From: Chrysiogenia bacterium
Lineage (GTDB): Bacteria > JAGRBM01
DNA length: 15,390 nt
Direction of reading: 5' to 3'
Assembly (NCBI GenBank): GCA_020434085.1
Contig: JAGRBM010000238.1
Coordinates: forward strand, 1 to 15,390
The translations under genes and the position numbers were made by a program. The notes under the pieces were generated by a model. It did not search any database and had not been told where the DNA came from. It was given only the letters and a program-made list of their open reading frames with translations. Position 1 is the stretch's first letter, and each line of letters starts with the position of its first letter. Of this stretch, positions 1-7,847 are shown in pieces.

Positions 1-18
1 CAATCGGTGGGGGAAGCG

Positions 19-714
19 TTACAAGGACTTTGCTTTGTTCAGCACCGACTCAAAGATCTTCCTTGCGTCGGCGCTCTCGGTCTGCGTCTCGGTGGCGTGC
101 TCGGCGTGGGGCATCATGCCGAAGACGTTGCGGCCGGCATTGCAGACGCCCGCAATGTTCTCGAGCGAGCCGTTGGGGTTGTGGCGCTCGTCGACTTCGC
201 CTTTGGGTCCGCAGTAGCGCACCATCACCTGCCCCTCGCCGTTGATGCGGGCCAGGGTTTCCTGATCGGCGTAGTAACAGCCATCGCCGTGCTTGATGGG
301 CACGCGGATGACGTCGCCTTCCTTGCAGGTGGAGAAGAACGGATTGTCGGTGTTCTCGACCCGCAGGTGCCAGGGAGCGCAGACGAACTTGAGGTCGCGG
401 TTGCGAACCAGCACGCCCGGCAGCAGCCCCGTCTCGCAGAGGATCTGAAAGCCGTTGCAGATGCCGATTACCAGCCCGCCGCGCTCGGCGTGGCGAACCA
501 CCTCGTTCATCACGGGCGAGAACTTGGCCATCGCGCCCGTGCGCAGGTAATCGCCGTAGGAAAAACCACCCGGCAGAAACACCACGTCGGCGCCGCGCAG
601 GTCGGTATCCTTGTGCCAGATAAGCTCGCCATCGCAGCCGAGCACATCGCGCGCCACGTGCAGCGCGTCGCGGTCGTCATTGGAGCCGGGGAACTGGATG
701 ATGCCGAATTTCAT
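19..714 (-). CDS. purQ: Phosphoribosylformylglycinamidine synthase, glutaminase subunit PurQ
   Basis: This is the glutamine amidotransferase subunit of FGAM synthase (231 residues). It releases ammonia from glutamine for PurL, which converts FGAR to FGAM in cytoplasmic purine synthesis. The class I amidotransferase features are visible: the N-terminal GIIQFPGSN strand, an oxyanion-region LPGGFSYGDYLR (about 47-58), the nucleophile Cys86 in GICNGFQIL, and the His203/Glu205 pair in MPHAEH. I chose the ATG at 712-714 because homologues begin MKFGI; an in-frame GTG further upstream would add 17 residues unlike the family, translated from the repeat region. The start has only a weak Shine-Dalgarno. 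It lies downstream of purS in the same operon, after a 98-nt gap holding an inverted repeat. A purL gene would be expected nearby but is outside the window or elsewhere. Confidence 0.97.
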   Translation of the reverse strand: MKFGIIQFPGSNDDRDALHVARDVLGCDGELIWHKDTDLRGADVVFLPGGFSYGDYLRTGAMAKFSPVMNEVVRHAERGGLVIGICNGFQILCETGLLPGVLVRNRDLKFVCAPWHLRVENTDNPFFSTCKEGDVIRVPIKHGDGCYYADQETLARINGEGQVMVRYCGPKGEVDERHNPNGSLENIAGVCNAGRNVFGMMPHAEHATETQTESADARKIFESVLNKAKSL

Positions 715-741
715 ATTCCCAAATCGTTTCTGTTGCCCGTA

Positions 742-810
742 GGGGCGGGGTCTACCCGCCCGCATTTCCCGTCGGCGTCTTGGTCAAAGAGGGCGAGTAG
801 ACCCCGCCCC
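742..810. repeat. Inverted repeat between purS and purQ
   Basis: The arms 742-761 and 791-810 are reverse complements at 19 of 20 positions (GC-rich, core GGGGCGGGGTCTAC), with a 29-nt loop. It starts 2 nt after the purS stop codon and ends about 28 nt before the purQ start. A second copy of the same sequence family lies at 12215-12275. In mRNA it would form a very stable stem. It could be a dispersed intergenic repeat, an mRNA-processing or stabilising element, or a partial attenuator. No U-tract follows it in the sense direction, so a classical terminator is unlikely. Confidence 0.85.
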
Positions 811-812
811 TG

Positions 813-1055
813 CTACTCTTCGATTTCAAATCGGTAGTCCTCGACAATCAGGTTCGCCAGGAGCTTCTCGCACATTTCCTTGACGCGGATCTCGGCCTCG
901 CCGGGGGTGAGGCCCTTGAGCTCGATGGTCAGGTACTTGCCCATGTGGACTTCGCCGGCCTCTTTGTAACCGAGCGAGTGGAGCGATCCCTCAATGGCCT
1001 TGCCCTGGGGATCGAGGACGCCCTGGCGGGGAGTGATATAGATCTTTGCCTTCAC
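813..1055 (-). CDS. purS: Phosphoribosylformylglycinamidine synthase subunit PurS
   Basis: This 80-residue protein is the small bridging subunit of the three-part FGAM synthase (PurL-PurQ-PurS) used by Gram-positive bacteria, archaea and some proteobacterial lineages. A PurS dimer links PurQ to PurL so that ammonia can be channelled. The sequence has the family's typical opening (MKAKIYITPRQGVLDPQG), followed by EGSLHSLGY and the closing NLIVEDYRFEIEE. Length matches the family. The start codon is GTG, with an AAGGA Shine-Dalgarno about 6 nt upstream. It sits 36 nt after purC and ahead of purQ. Its presence implies that the organism uses a small-type PurL rather than the single large PurL of enterobacteria. 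Confidence 0.96.
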   Translation of the reverse strand: MKAKIYITPRQGVLDPQGKAIEGSLHSLGYKEAGEVHMGKYLTIELKGLTPGEAEIRVKEMCEKLLANLIVEDYRFEIEE

Positions 1056-1091
1056 GAGTTGTCCTTTGCGTGGCTCCCTGCGGGGCCTCTT

Positions 1092-1913
1092 TTACTTGGC
1101 GCCCAGCACGGCCTTGTGCACGCGGGCGTAGGCCTGCTCCACGTTGCCCAGGTCGCGGCGGAAACGGTCCTTGTCGAGCTTCTCGCCCGTCTTGGCATCC
1201 CACAGGCGGCAGCCATCGGGAGTGATCTCGTCGGCCAGGTAAATCTTGTTGCCGACGCGGCCGTATTCGAGCTTGTAGTCCACCAGCGTGATGCCGAGCT
1301 TCTTGAACATCTTGATGAGGATCTGGTTGATCTTCAGCGCGGACTCGTGGAGGTAGAGCATTTCCTTCTGCGTGGCCCAGCCCATGCCGACGGCCATGTC
1401 GCGGCCGATGAACGGGTCGCCCTGCGGGTCGCTCTTGTAGCAGAACTCCACGACCGGGCGCTTGAGCACGAAGCCCTCGTCGATGCCCAGGCGCTTGGCG
1501 GCGCTGCCGGCGACGATGTTGCGGACAATCACTTCCACCGGGATGATGTCGACCTTGCGCACGAGCTGCTCGCGATCGGAAAGGCGGCGAATGTAGTGCG
1601 TCGCAATGCCGAGCTTTTCGAGGCGCTCCATGATCGCGGCCGAGATTTCGTTGTTGAACATTCCCTTGTCGAGAATGGTGCCCTTCTTGGCGGCGTTGAA
1701 CGCGGTGGCGTCATCCTTGAAGTAGCAGATGAGCGCCTTGGGATCGCTGGATGCATAGAGCGTCTTGCTCTTGCCCTCGTAGAGCTTCTTGCCGCGCTTG
1801 GGCGCCTTCGGCGTTTTCTTTGTGGCAGCCTTCTTTTTTGCAGGCTTCTTCGCAGCGGGCTTCTTCACGGACTTCTTCGGGGCTTTCTTCGTGGTCTTCT
1901 TGCGGGTGGCCAT
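1092..1913 (-). CDS. purC: SAICAR synthetase PurC with lysine-rich N-terminal tail
   Basis: PurC (273 residues) joins CAIR with aspartate using ATP to give SAICAR. The catalytic core begins near residue 41 with GKKLYEGKSK, the usual family start. It contains the signatures IIPVEVIVR (about 123-131) and LVDYKLEYG (about 210-218), then DEITPDGCRLWD and the closing KLDKDRFRRDLG. Residues 1-40 are an extension almost entirely of Lys, Ala, Pro and Thr, like a histone H1 or Hc1 tail. The ATG at 1911-1913 is preceded by an AGGAG motif about 11 nt upstream, which supports translation of the tail. No ATG closer to the core is available. It lies between purB (29-nt gap) and purS (36-nt gap). Confidence 0.95.
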   Translation of the reverse strand: MATRKKTTKKAPKKSVKKPAAKKPAKKKAATKKTPKAPKRGKKLYEGKSKTLYASSDPKALICYFKDDATAFNAAKKGTILDKGMFNNEISAAIMERLEKLGIATHYIRRLSDREQLVRKVDIIPVEVIVRNIVAGSAAKRLGIDEGFVLKRPVVEFCYKSDPQGDPFIGRDMAVGMGWATQKEMLYLHESALKINQILIKMFKKLGITLVDYKLEYGRVGNKIYLADEITPDGCRLWDAKTGEKLDKDRFRRDLGNVEQAYARVHKAVLGAK

Positions 1914-1942
1914 GAGAATTTTTGCTCCTGTGTGTTCTGGTT

Positions 1943-3289
1943 TTAGCCAAATACGCGCTGAAAAATCGTCTCGACGTGCTTGGTGTGATAGCTCTCGTCG
2001 AAGCAGTCACGGATTTCCTGTTCGCTGAGGTTCCCGGTCACGTCCTTGTCATCGAGCAACTGATCGATGAGCTGGCCGCGGCTCTCCCAGGCGGCCATGG
2101 CGCAGCGCTGAACGATGGCGTAGCTCTTCTCGCGGGAGAGGCCGCCCTTGGTGAGCGCCAGCAGCACGCGCTGGGAATTGTGCAGCCCGCCCGAGCTGTC
2201 GAGGTTCTCCTGCATGCGTTCGGGGTAGACGGTCAGCTTGTCCATCATGCCCGTGAGCCGTCCGAGGGCGAAGTCGCAGGTGACGGTGGCATCGGGAGCG
2301 ATCACGCGCTCGACCGAGCTGTGGGAGATGTCGCGCTCGTGCCAGAGCGCCACATTCTCGAGCGCGCTGTGGGAGTAGCCGCGCAGCAGGCGCGCAAGGC
2401 CCGTCAGGTTCTCGCTGAGCACGGGGTTGCGCTTGTGGGGCATGGCGGAGCTGCCCTTCTGCCCCTTGTGGAAGAATTCCTCGGCTTCGCGCACTTCGGT
2501 GCGCTGGAGGTGGCGGACTTCCACGGCAAGATTCTCGATGGATGCGCCGATGAGCGCGAGCACCTGGAAGAACTCGGCATGACGGTCGCGGGCGACGACC
2601 TGCGAGGAAACCGGATCGGGCTTGAGCCCCAGTTTCTGGCAGACGTATTCCTCGACGCTCGGGTCGATGTTGGCGAAGGTGCCCACCGCGCCCGAGACCT
2701 TGCCCGCGCCGATGCGGTCGTTCGCCCAGTAGAGGCGCTGGCGGTGGCGCTTGAATTCGCTGTAGTGGCGGGCCAGCACCAGGCCGAAGGTCGTCGGCTC
2801 GGCGTGGATGCCGTGGGAGCGACCGATCATCAGGGTGTTCTTGTGTTCGATGGCGCGGCGCTGGAGGACCTGCAACAGCTCGTCGAGGTCGTCGAGCAGA
2901 ATCTCGCCGGCCTGGTGGAGCTGCTTGGCAAGGCAGGTGTCGAGCACGTCGGAGCTGGTCATTCCAAGGTGCAGGTAGCGCGCTTCGTCGCCGAGTTCTT
3001 CGGCAACCGCCGTGAGGAAGGCAATGACGTCGTGGCGCACTTCGCGTTCGATCTCGTCGGAACGCTCGACCACGCGGGCGGCGACGTGACGGGGCGAGCC
3101 GTTGCCGCGATGCTCGACGACCTTCTTCTCGTCGGCCGCCTTGCGCAGGCGCTCGCTCACGCCCGCGGGTACGACGCCGAGCTTTTCGTTGGCCTCGCAG
3201 GCCAGCAGCTCGATTTCGAGCCAGAGATAGAATTTATGACCCGGCTCCCAGATTTGGACCATCCGGGGGCGGCTGTAGCGTTCAATCAC
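1943..3289 (-). CDS. purB: Adenylosuccinate lyase PurB
   Basis: Adenylosuccinate lyase (448 residues) cleaves fumarate from SAICAR and from adenylosuccinate, so it serves both IMP and AMP synthesis. It is a cytoplasmic homotetramer of the fumarase/aspartase superfamily. Visible motifs are the N-terminal RYSRPRMVQIW, TSSD at about 111-114, the catalytic-His segment GRSHGIHAEPTTFG (about 156-169), and the superfamily signature GSSAMPHKRNP (about 279-289) on the flexible active-site loop. Residues about 55-73 look somewhat longer than usual before ERSDEIEREVRHDVIAFL. The start is GTG, chosen because homologues begin MIxRYSRP. A weak AAGG lies about 12 nt upstream. It begins 12 nt after the metallo-hydrolase stop codon, which suggests co-transcription. 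Confidence 0.97.
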   Translation of the reverse strand: MIERYSRPRMVQIWEPGHKFYLWLEIELLACEANEKLGVVPAGVSERLRKAADEKKVVEHRGNGSPRHVAARVVERSDEIEREVRHDVIAFLTAVAEELGDEARYLHLGMTSSDVLDTCLAKQLHQAGEILLDDLDELLQVLQRRAIEHKNTLMIGRSHGIHAEPTTFGLVLARHYSEFKRHRQRLYWANDRIGAGKVSGAVGTFANIDPSVEEYVCQKLGLKPDPVSSQVVARDRHAEFFQVLALIGASIENLAVEVRHLQRTEVREAEEFFHKGQKGSSAMPHKRNPVLSENLTGLARLLRGYSHSALENVALWHERDISHSSVERVIAPDATVTCDFALGRLTGMMDKLTVYPERMQENLDSSGGLHNSQRVLLALTKGGLSREKSYAIVQRCAMAAWESRGQLIDQLLDDKDVTGNLSEQEIRDCFDESYHTKHVETIFQRVFG

Positions 3290-3301
3290 GTGGGACAGAC
3301 C

Positions 3302-4138
3302 TTATAAAGAGAAGACCCCGCTGGGTCTGCGCTGTGCGCTCAGCGCTACTTTTACGTCTGCTCGGCCCGCTGCGTCAAGCGCTGCGCGGGTCTGCTGCAG
3401 GGCGAATTTGGGCGTGTTGTTGGTTTCCGAGAGATGGGCCAGCACGACCTGCTGGAGGGCGTCTCCGCTGGCTGCCAGCTCGGCGACGAGCTGCGCGCAG
3501 GCCCGGTTGGACAGGTGCCCGTAATCGCCCGCCACCCGGCGCTTGAGGAACTCGGGGTAGGGGCCCTTGGCGAGCATGTCCTCATCGTGGTTGGACTCGA
3601 TGCTCAGCAGCTCCACGCCGCCCAGAATTTCCACGAAGTCGGCAGGCACGTGGCCCAGGTCAGTCAGGTGGGCAGCCCGTCGTCCCTGGTACTCGAAGAG
3701 AAATCCGCAGGTCCCGGCCGCGTCGTGGGGCACGGGGATGGGGGTGATCTCCAGCTCGCCGATCTCGAGGATCTCGCCGTCGGCAAAGACCTTGGGTTCG
3801 CGCCCGGTCTGGTTGCGCAGCTTGAAGCCCGTGCGATGGCAGACCAGGTCGCTGGCATGGACCTGCAGCTCGAGCGCGCCGGCAAGGCGCGGCACGCCGG
3901 CGATGTGGTCGCCGTGGTCGTGGGAGAGAAGAATCGCATCAAGGCGCGCCGGATCGGCGCCGACGCTTTGAGCGCGGCCGCGGACCATCTTCACCGAGAT
4001 GCCGCAGTCGATCACCACGGCGGCATCGCCTGCCTGCACCCACACGCAGTTGCCTTTGGAGCCCGATGCCAGCAGACACAGGCTCAGCGGCCCACCGGGG
4101 GCGGAGAATTCCGCGCTTTCGTGTACCTGTGACTCCAC
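3302..4138 (-). CDS. MBL-fold metallo-hydrolase, WalJ/YycJ-like
   Basis: A 278-residue cytoplasmic metallo-beta-lactamase-fold protein. It opens with LLASGSKGNC (about 22-31), typical of the YycJ/WalJ branch. It has the metal-binding motif SHDHGDH (His73, His75, Asp77, His78), then His138 in PVPHDA, Asp160 in LTDLGH, and the branch-specific GHLSN (about 207-211) and AHLSETNNTP (about 234-243). WalJ-type proteins are linked to DNA metabolism as probable 5'-3' exonucleases; the substrate here is unknown. The start is GTG with AGGGAG about 6 nt upstream. Residues 1-16 are a low-similarity leader. It is the first gene of the apparent operon with purB-purC-purS-purQ. Confidence 0.88.
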   Translation of the reverse strand: MESQVHESAEFSAPGGPLSLCLLASGSKGNCVWVQAGDAAVVIDCGISVKMVRGRAQSVGADPARLDAILLSHDHGDHIAGVPRLAGALELQVHASDLVCHRTGFKLRNQTGREPKVFADGEILEIGELEITPIPVPHDAAGTCGFLFEYQGRRAAHLTDLGHVPADFVEILGGVELLSIESNHDEDMLAKGPYPEFLKRRVAGDYGHLSNRACAQLVAELAASGDALQQVVLAHLSETNNTPKFALQQTRAALDAAGRADVKVALSAQRRPSGVFSL

Positions 4139-4211
4139 GGCTGCTCCCTATCACGGCGCGCCCACACCCGGCAAAGAGCCTGCCACGTGGTTGTGACGGG
4201 GCGTGACACGC

Positions 4212-5189
4212 TCAGTTCTTTCGCCAGCGGAGCTCCACGTAGACCGGGCTGTGGTCGGAGCCAAGGCTCGGCCCCACCTCGCGGTGGGTGGTCACCAGAT
4301 CGGGGGAATGGAGCACGTGGTCGATGGGGATGCGCATCAGCCCGCAGGTATCGCACCAGGTGGGCTGGATGCCGAAGCCCCGTTGGGAGTTTTCGAGCCT
4401 GCCGACTTCCAGCAACCGCGCGAAGGCCTCCGACCAGGGCGTCGCATTGAGGTCCCCGGCGACGATCACGGGGACACTCTCGCGGCCCGCCCACTCGGCG
4501 ACTTCCCGCAGGTATTCACTGCGCGCGCGGGCATTGATGGTACTGGTGGGCGGTGTCGGATGTGCGGCCATGAGCGCAACCTCCCGGCCCTGCCAGACAA
4601 AGCGCACGTCGGCCGCGGGAATGTTCCAGTGGGTGAAGTGCTGGATCGATGCGCGGGCCCCCGGAATCGCGGAGAGCACGGCGAGATCAAAGGTGTCGTT
4701 GCGCTCGGTGTGCGCGACGAGCTCATAGCCCGGCGCTTCGAGGTGGTCCTGCCACGCGCTCCGGCGGGTCTCCAGCAGGACGACGATATCGGGCCGGCGT
4801 TTCTGAATCTGTTCAAGGATCGCGGCGATATTTTCCTGCGAATTTCCCGCGAAGACGTTGAACGCGAAGACCCGCAGCGGCGGTTCGCTCATGTCGCTTG
4901 CCGCGCCGGGGCCAATCCAAAGCGGGACCAGCAGCGCGGCATTGACCCCGGTGAGAACTGCCGCGCCCGCGAGCCAGCGCCAATGGCGCAGCAGTGCGAG
5001 GCCGGCAGCAAGAAGAAGCCCGACGGCCGCATACTGGGCGCGGAAATGGGCGAAGAGATCGAGAAACCAGTGTATTCGCCCCAGAAACCCCAGCAGCGTG
5101 GCCAGCGCCAGCCAGATGAGCGACGCGGCCAGCAGCAGTGACGCAGCCCTGCGCGCGGGACTCGGGGGATTTTCGGAATCGTGCTGCAT
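4212..5189 (-). CDS. Membrane-anchored endonuclease/exonuclease/phosphatase family protein
   Basis: A 325-residue protein. It has about three N-terminal hydrophobic segments (about 16-36, 52-68, 72-92), followed by an endonuclease/exonuclease/phosphatase (EEP) domain. Family residues are present: Asn111 in FAFNVFAGN, Glu140 in DIVVLLETR, His210 in AAHPTPP, Asp246 and Asn248 in VAGDLNATPW, Asp290/His291 in PIDHVL, and Asp312/His313 in GSDHSPV. The metal-dependent phosphodiesterase site therefore looks intact. In homologues of this layout the catalytic domain faces the periplasm. The substrate (nucleic acid, phospholipid or sugar phosphate) cannot be told from sequence. It starts at ATG 5187-5189 and is divergent from the next gene. 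Its stop is 73 nt from the metallo-hydrolase start, so it may be co-transcribed with the pur cluster. Confidence 0.85.
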   Translation of the reverse strand: MQHDSENPPSPARRAASLLLAASLIWLALATLLGFLGRIHWFLDLFAHFRAQYAAVGLLLAAGLALLRHWRWLAGAAVLTGVNAALLVPLWIGPGAASDMSEPPLRVFAFNVFAGNSQENIAAILEQIQKRRPDIVVLLETRRSAWQDHLEAPGYELVAHTERNDTFDLAVLSAIPGARASIQHFTHWNIPAADVRFVWQGREVALMAAHPTPPTSTINARARSEYLREVAEWAGRESVPVIVAGDLNATPWSEAFARLLEVGRLENSQRGFGIQPTWCDTCGLMRIPIDHVLHSPDLVTTHREVGPSLGSDHSPVYVELRWRKN

Positions 5190-5303
5190 TGCACCTGCAG
5201 AGTAACCAGTTGCGGTTCAATCGCCATCAACCCTTCCGCCATCGGCCGGGGTCTACTAGGCTGAGGCTCGCGTTGGACGCCGCAGCTTTATAGGGGAAAT
5301 GTC

Positions 5304-6191
5304 TTGAATCGGGTGCACCGAATTCTGCTCGCCATGGGAATGCTCGCTGTTCTGGTTTCGACCGGGGCGTGCCGTCGTCTGCCGGTGCGGCTGGTTGCGG
5401 CCGATCAGAGCGCGGGTCCGGCCGAGCGGCTGGCTTCCTTCCGGGAGGGCGGCGACGGCATCCTCGTGCTGGCGGGCAGGGGGCTCTCCGACCCGCTGCC
5501 TCCCGACTCGGAACTGGCGCTTCGCGCCGCTGCCGAGGCGGGCTTCGACGGTGTGTGGATTGAGGTCCAGCGCTCGGCCGACGGCGAGCCCGTGGTCTAT
5601 GGCGCCAGCCAGCTCGAAGAGCTGACCGAGGGCGAGGGACCCGTGGAGGCCCTTGCGCTGGCCGAGCTGGAGACGCTGACCCTCAAGGGGCCCGAAGATC
5701 TCCCTGCGTCCCGTCTGCTGCCGCTGGAGCGCGCTCTGGGGCTCTTTGCCGAGCGCCTGATCGTCTGGGTCTACGTCCCCTCCACCGGGCACAAAGCAGC
5801 CGAGCTGGCCGTGCGGGTGGGCGAGCTGATCGAACAGAGCAACCTCTCGGGCACGGTGGTCCTGGAGACCGATTCGCCGGTGATCGCCGCCGGAATGAAG
5901 AAGGTTCAGCCAGATCTCGCCCTCGCGGTGCGCGGGGACGGCTCGCGCAAGTTCGAGAAGCTCATGGCCGATTCCCTCGGCGCTTCGCCCTGGCCGGTCA
6001 CCCTGAGCCTCAGTGCCGCTGAGCTGGGCCATGCGGGCGGCTGGCGGCGCCAGTACCGCTCCCTGGCCGTCTGGGGCCTCTCCAGCGAGGAAGACCACTA
6101 CCGGGCCATCTCGGTCGGGGCCAATGCGCTGCTCAGCGACGCGCCGGTGGCCGGGCTCAGCCTGGTGCGCGGCGGTCGCAGGCGCCCCTGA
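5304..6191 (+). CDS. Exported GDPD-like protein lacking catalytic residues
   Basis: This 295-residue protein begins with a signal-peptide-like segment (residues 1-22) ending in STGAC; it could be a lipoprotein, although Thr at -3 is not a good lipobox. From about residue 53 it follows the glycerophosphodiester phosphodiesterase (GDPD) pattern: VLAGRG in place of V-A-H-R-G, AEAGFDGVWIEV in place of E-A-G-A-D-G-I-E-L-D-V, ADGEPVVYGASQL in place of D-G-x-P-V-V-x-H-D, then EGEGPVEALALAEL, LLPLERALGLF, and a C-terminal VWGLSSEEDHYRAISVGANALLSD. The catalytic His, metal Glu/Asp and second His all appear replaced (Gly58, Trp85, Glu87, Gly100, Tyr157). The start is TTG with AGGGGA 6 nt upstream; an in-frame ATG at 5334 is an alternative. 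Function is probably non-enzymatic, perhaps ligand binding. Confidence 0.75.
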   Translation: MNRVHRILLAMGMLAVLVSTGACRRLPVRLVAADQSAGPAERLASFREGGDGILVLAGRGLSDPLPPDSELALRAAAEAGFDGVWIEVQRSADGEPVVYGASQLEELTEGEGPVEALALAELETLTLKGPEDLPASRLLPLERALGLFAERLIVWVYVPSTGHKAAELAVRVGELIEQSNLSGTVVLETDSPVIAAGMKKVQPDLALAVRGDGSRKFEKLMADSLGASPWPVTLSLSAAELGHAGGWRRQYRSLAVWGLSSEEDHYRAISVGANALLSDAPVAGLSLVRGGRRRP

Positions 6192-6348
6192 TTTCTCCCC
6201 CCGTCCTGTCAGATAAATTCGTTCCGACCGCAACTGACCGGTTGAGCGGGCGAGTCCCCCCGTGGTAGAGTCCCGGACCTCAATCGATTCAAAACAGCTT
6301 GCGCGCCGGGGTCCGAAGAGGGAGCCGCGCAACAGGGAGCGTTTGCCC

Positions 6349-7839
6349 ATGTGTTTTCGCGATATCTTGATTCGTGTCCTCTCGGTGGCCTTGCTGGCCT
6401 CCGCCCTTGCCACGGCGCCGGCCACGCGCGCAAGCGCCTTCGACCGTCCCCATGATCCGGTGATCCTCTCGGGCGATACGCTCAAGGCGCTCTACGGCCG
6501 GAAGATTCCCAGCCTGCGCCTGATGGCGGTCAGGGACGGGAAGCTCGTCACCATCCCCTTCCAGGTCGACAAGCGCGATCCCGACAACGAGTACATGACC
6601 CCCGGGGCGAAGATTCCCCAGGACATCATCGATGCCACGGACTTCGACGCCCGCAGCGAGGCGGAAAAGCGCGCCGAGCGCATCGAGGATTTCGAGGACG
6701 ACCTGAGCGACTTCGAGAAAGCCGTGAAGAAGGGCAAGCTGGCCCAGAGTGAGCTCGAGGAGAAGCGCAAGGCCGCCTACTGGGTCGAGAAGATCGATGA
6801 GCTCGACTACAACGACGAGCTCGCCTTCATGGGCCGCGACGCGGGCGATGCGTTGCCGGTCTCCAAGTGGCCGGTCAAGGACGGCATCGAGCTGATCCTG
6901 GAAGACCCGATCAAGAAAGAAACCGCCTACGTCTACCTGTTCAACTTCGCCGCCAATGCCCCGGCGCTCAGCGAAGCGGACTACGTGCGCTACGAGGCCA
7001 AGAAGGACCGCACCGAGTCCGACAAGGCCATTGTTGATTTCGTCGACGACAAGCCGATGATCATCGAAGAGATTTATGGCAAGAAGGCCGACGGTTCGCT
7101 CATGGAGAACTTCGTCGACCGCTTCAAGCTGCGCATCCACATGCGTGTGAAACCCTTCTTCTGCGCGGGCCTGGACTTCAACGAGAACAATACCAAGTCC
7201 TTTACCGTGGGCTACATCGACGGCCCGGTGCGCGTCATTCGCCGCAACATCTTCTGGATCACCATCGCCGGCATCAAGCTGCCCGGCATTCCCAAGGCGA
7301 CGATCTATTACATCTTCTATGAGCACGGCATGGTGGGTCCGACGAAGATCAACAACCCCATTGACCCGAGCCTGGTGCTCTGCGACGGCAGTTATTTCCG
7401 CGCGGGCATGGACCTGCGCAAGGTGGCGCACGGCACGCACCTGTATACCGAGGACAATCCCGACGGGCTGACCATCGATGGAAAGCTCACCAAGCACGAA
7501 GAAGGGCTAATCCGTCGCGACCAGGCCTGGCTGGGCGCCTACCAGCCCGACCGGCGCTTCGGCTTCGTAGCGCGCATGACCTACGACGAGATCCTGCGCG
7601 AGAAGGGGGCCACCATGGACCTCTACTTCCGCGAAGATCCCACCGAGGAAGACGAGCCCGAGAGCGAACCGGGCACCCTGTTCGTGGGGTATGAGATGGA
7701 CATGAAGCGCTTCCCCAAGGGCGAGTTCAACCTGGCCTTCTACATCTACCTGGGCCCGAACATGGAGAGCGGGGACGAGCGCAGATTCCTGGAGATCCTC
7801 GATCACCCGATCAAGGTGAAAGCGAACTCGCTGCAATAA
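6349..7839 (+). CDS. Secreted protein of unknown function
   Basis: I do not recognise this protein. From the ATG at 6349 it has 496 residues and begins with a signal peptide whose likely cleavage is after TRASA (residue 30). The mature part holds GDTLKALYGRKIPSL and a segment reading like VTIPFQVDKRD. A charged, probably helical or coiled region follows at about 100-145, then DELAFMGRDAGDALP (about 156-170), and a long beta-rich, aromatic C-terminal half. Only two Cys occur in the mature part. An AGGGAG lies 9 nt before the ATG, which favours it over an upstream in-frame GTG at 6262. No lipobox or transmembrane anchor is seen after the signal peptide. A periplasmic or outer-membrane-associated location is inferred. 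It follows the GDPD-like gene by 157 nt in the same direction. Confidence 0.8.
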   Translation: MCFRDILIRVLSVALLASALATAPATRASAFDRPHDPVILSGDTLKALYGRKIPSLRLMAVRDGKLVTIPFQVDKRDPDNEYMTPGAKIPQDIIDATDFDARSEAEKRAERIEDFEDDLSDFEKAVKKGKLAQSELEEKRKAAYWVEKIDELDYNDELAFMGRDAGDALPVSKWPVKDGIELILEDPIKKETAYVYLFNFAANAPALSEADYVRYEAKKDRTESDKAIVDFVDDKPMIIEEIYGKKADGSLMENFVDRFKLRIHMRVKPFFCAGLDFNENNTKSFTVGYIDGPVRVIRRNIFWITIAGIKLPGIPKATIYYIFYEHGMVGPTKINNPIDPSLVLCDGSYFRAGMDLRKVAHGTHLYTEDNPDGLTIDGKLTKHEEGLIRRDQAWLGAYQPDRRFGFVARMTYDEILREKGATMDLYFREDPTEEDEPESEPGTLFVGYEMDMKRFPKGEFNLAFYIYLGPNMESGDERRFLEILDHPIKVKANSLQ

Positions 7840-7847
7840 GAGTTTTG

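Noticed and set aside
945-3307. Two long plus-strand frames (945-1946 and 1922-3307) opposite purC and purB
   Set aside because: Their translations follow the reverse of conserved purine genes and lack a recognisable domain or ribosome site. They are codon-bias shadows.
6242-6271. Promoter-like TTGAGC and TAGAGT with 18-nt spacing before the secreted orphan
   Set aside because: Each box matches the sigma-70 consensus at only 4 of 6 positions, which is common by chance.
5256-6485. A 409-codon minus-strand frame opposite the GDPD-like gene
   Set aside because: The GDPD pattern on the plus strand is detailed and colinear. The minus translation is rich in Gln, Arg and Gly, as expected of an antisense shadow.
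6289-7497. A 402-codon minus-strand frame opposite the secreted orphan
   Set aside because: The plus frame has a signal peptide and ribosome site. The minus translation is a Leu/Val/Asp/Gly-rich mirror with no domain.
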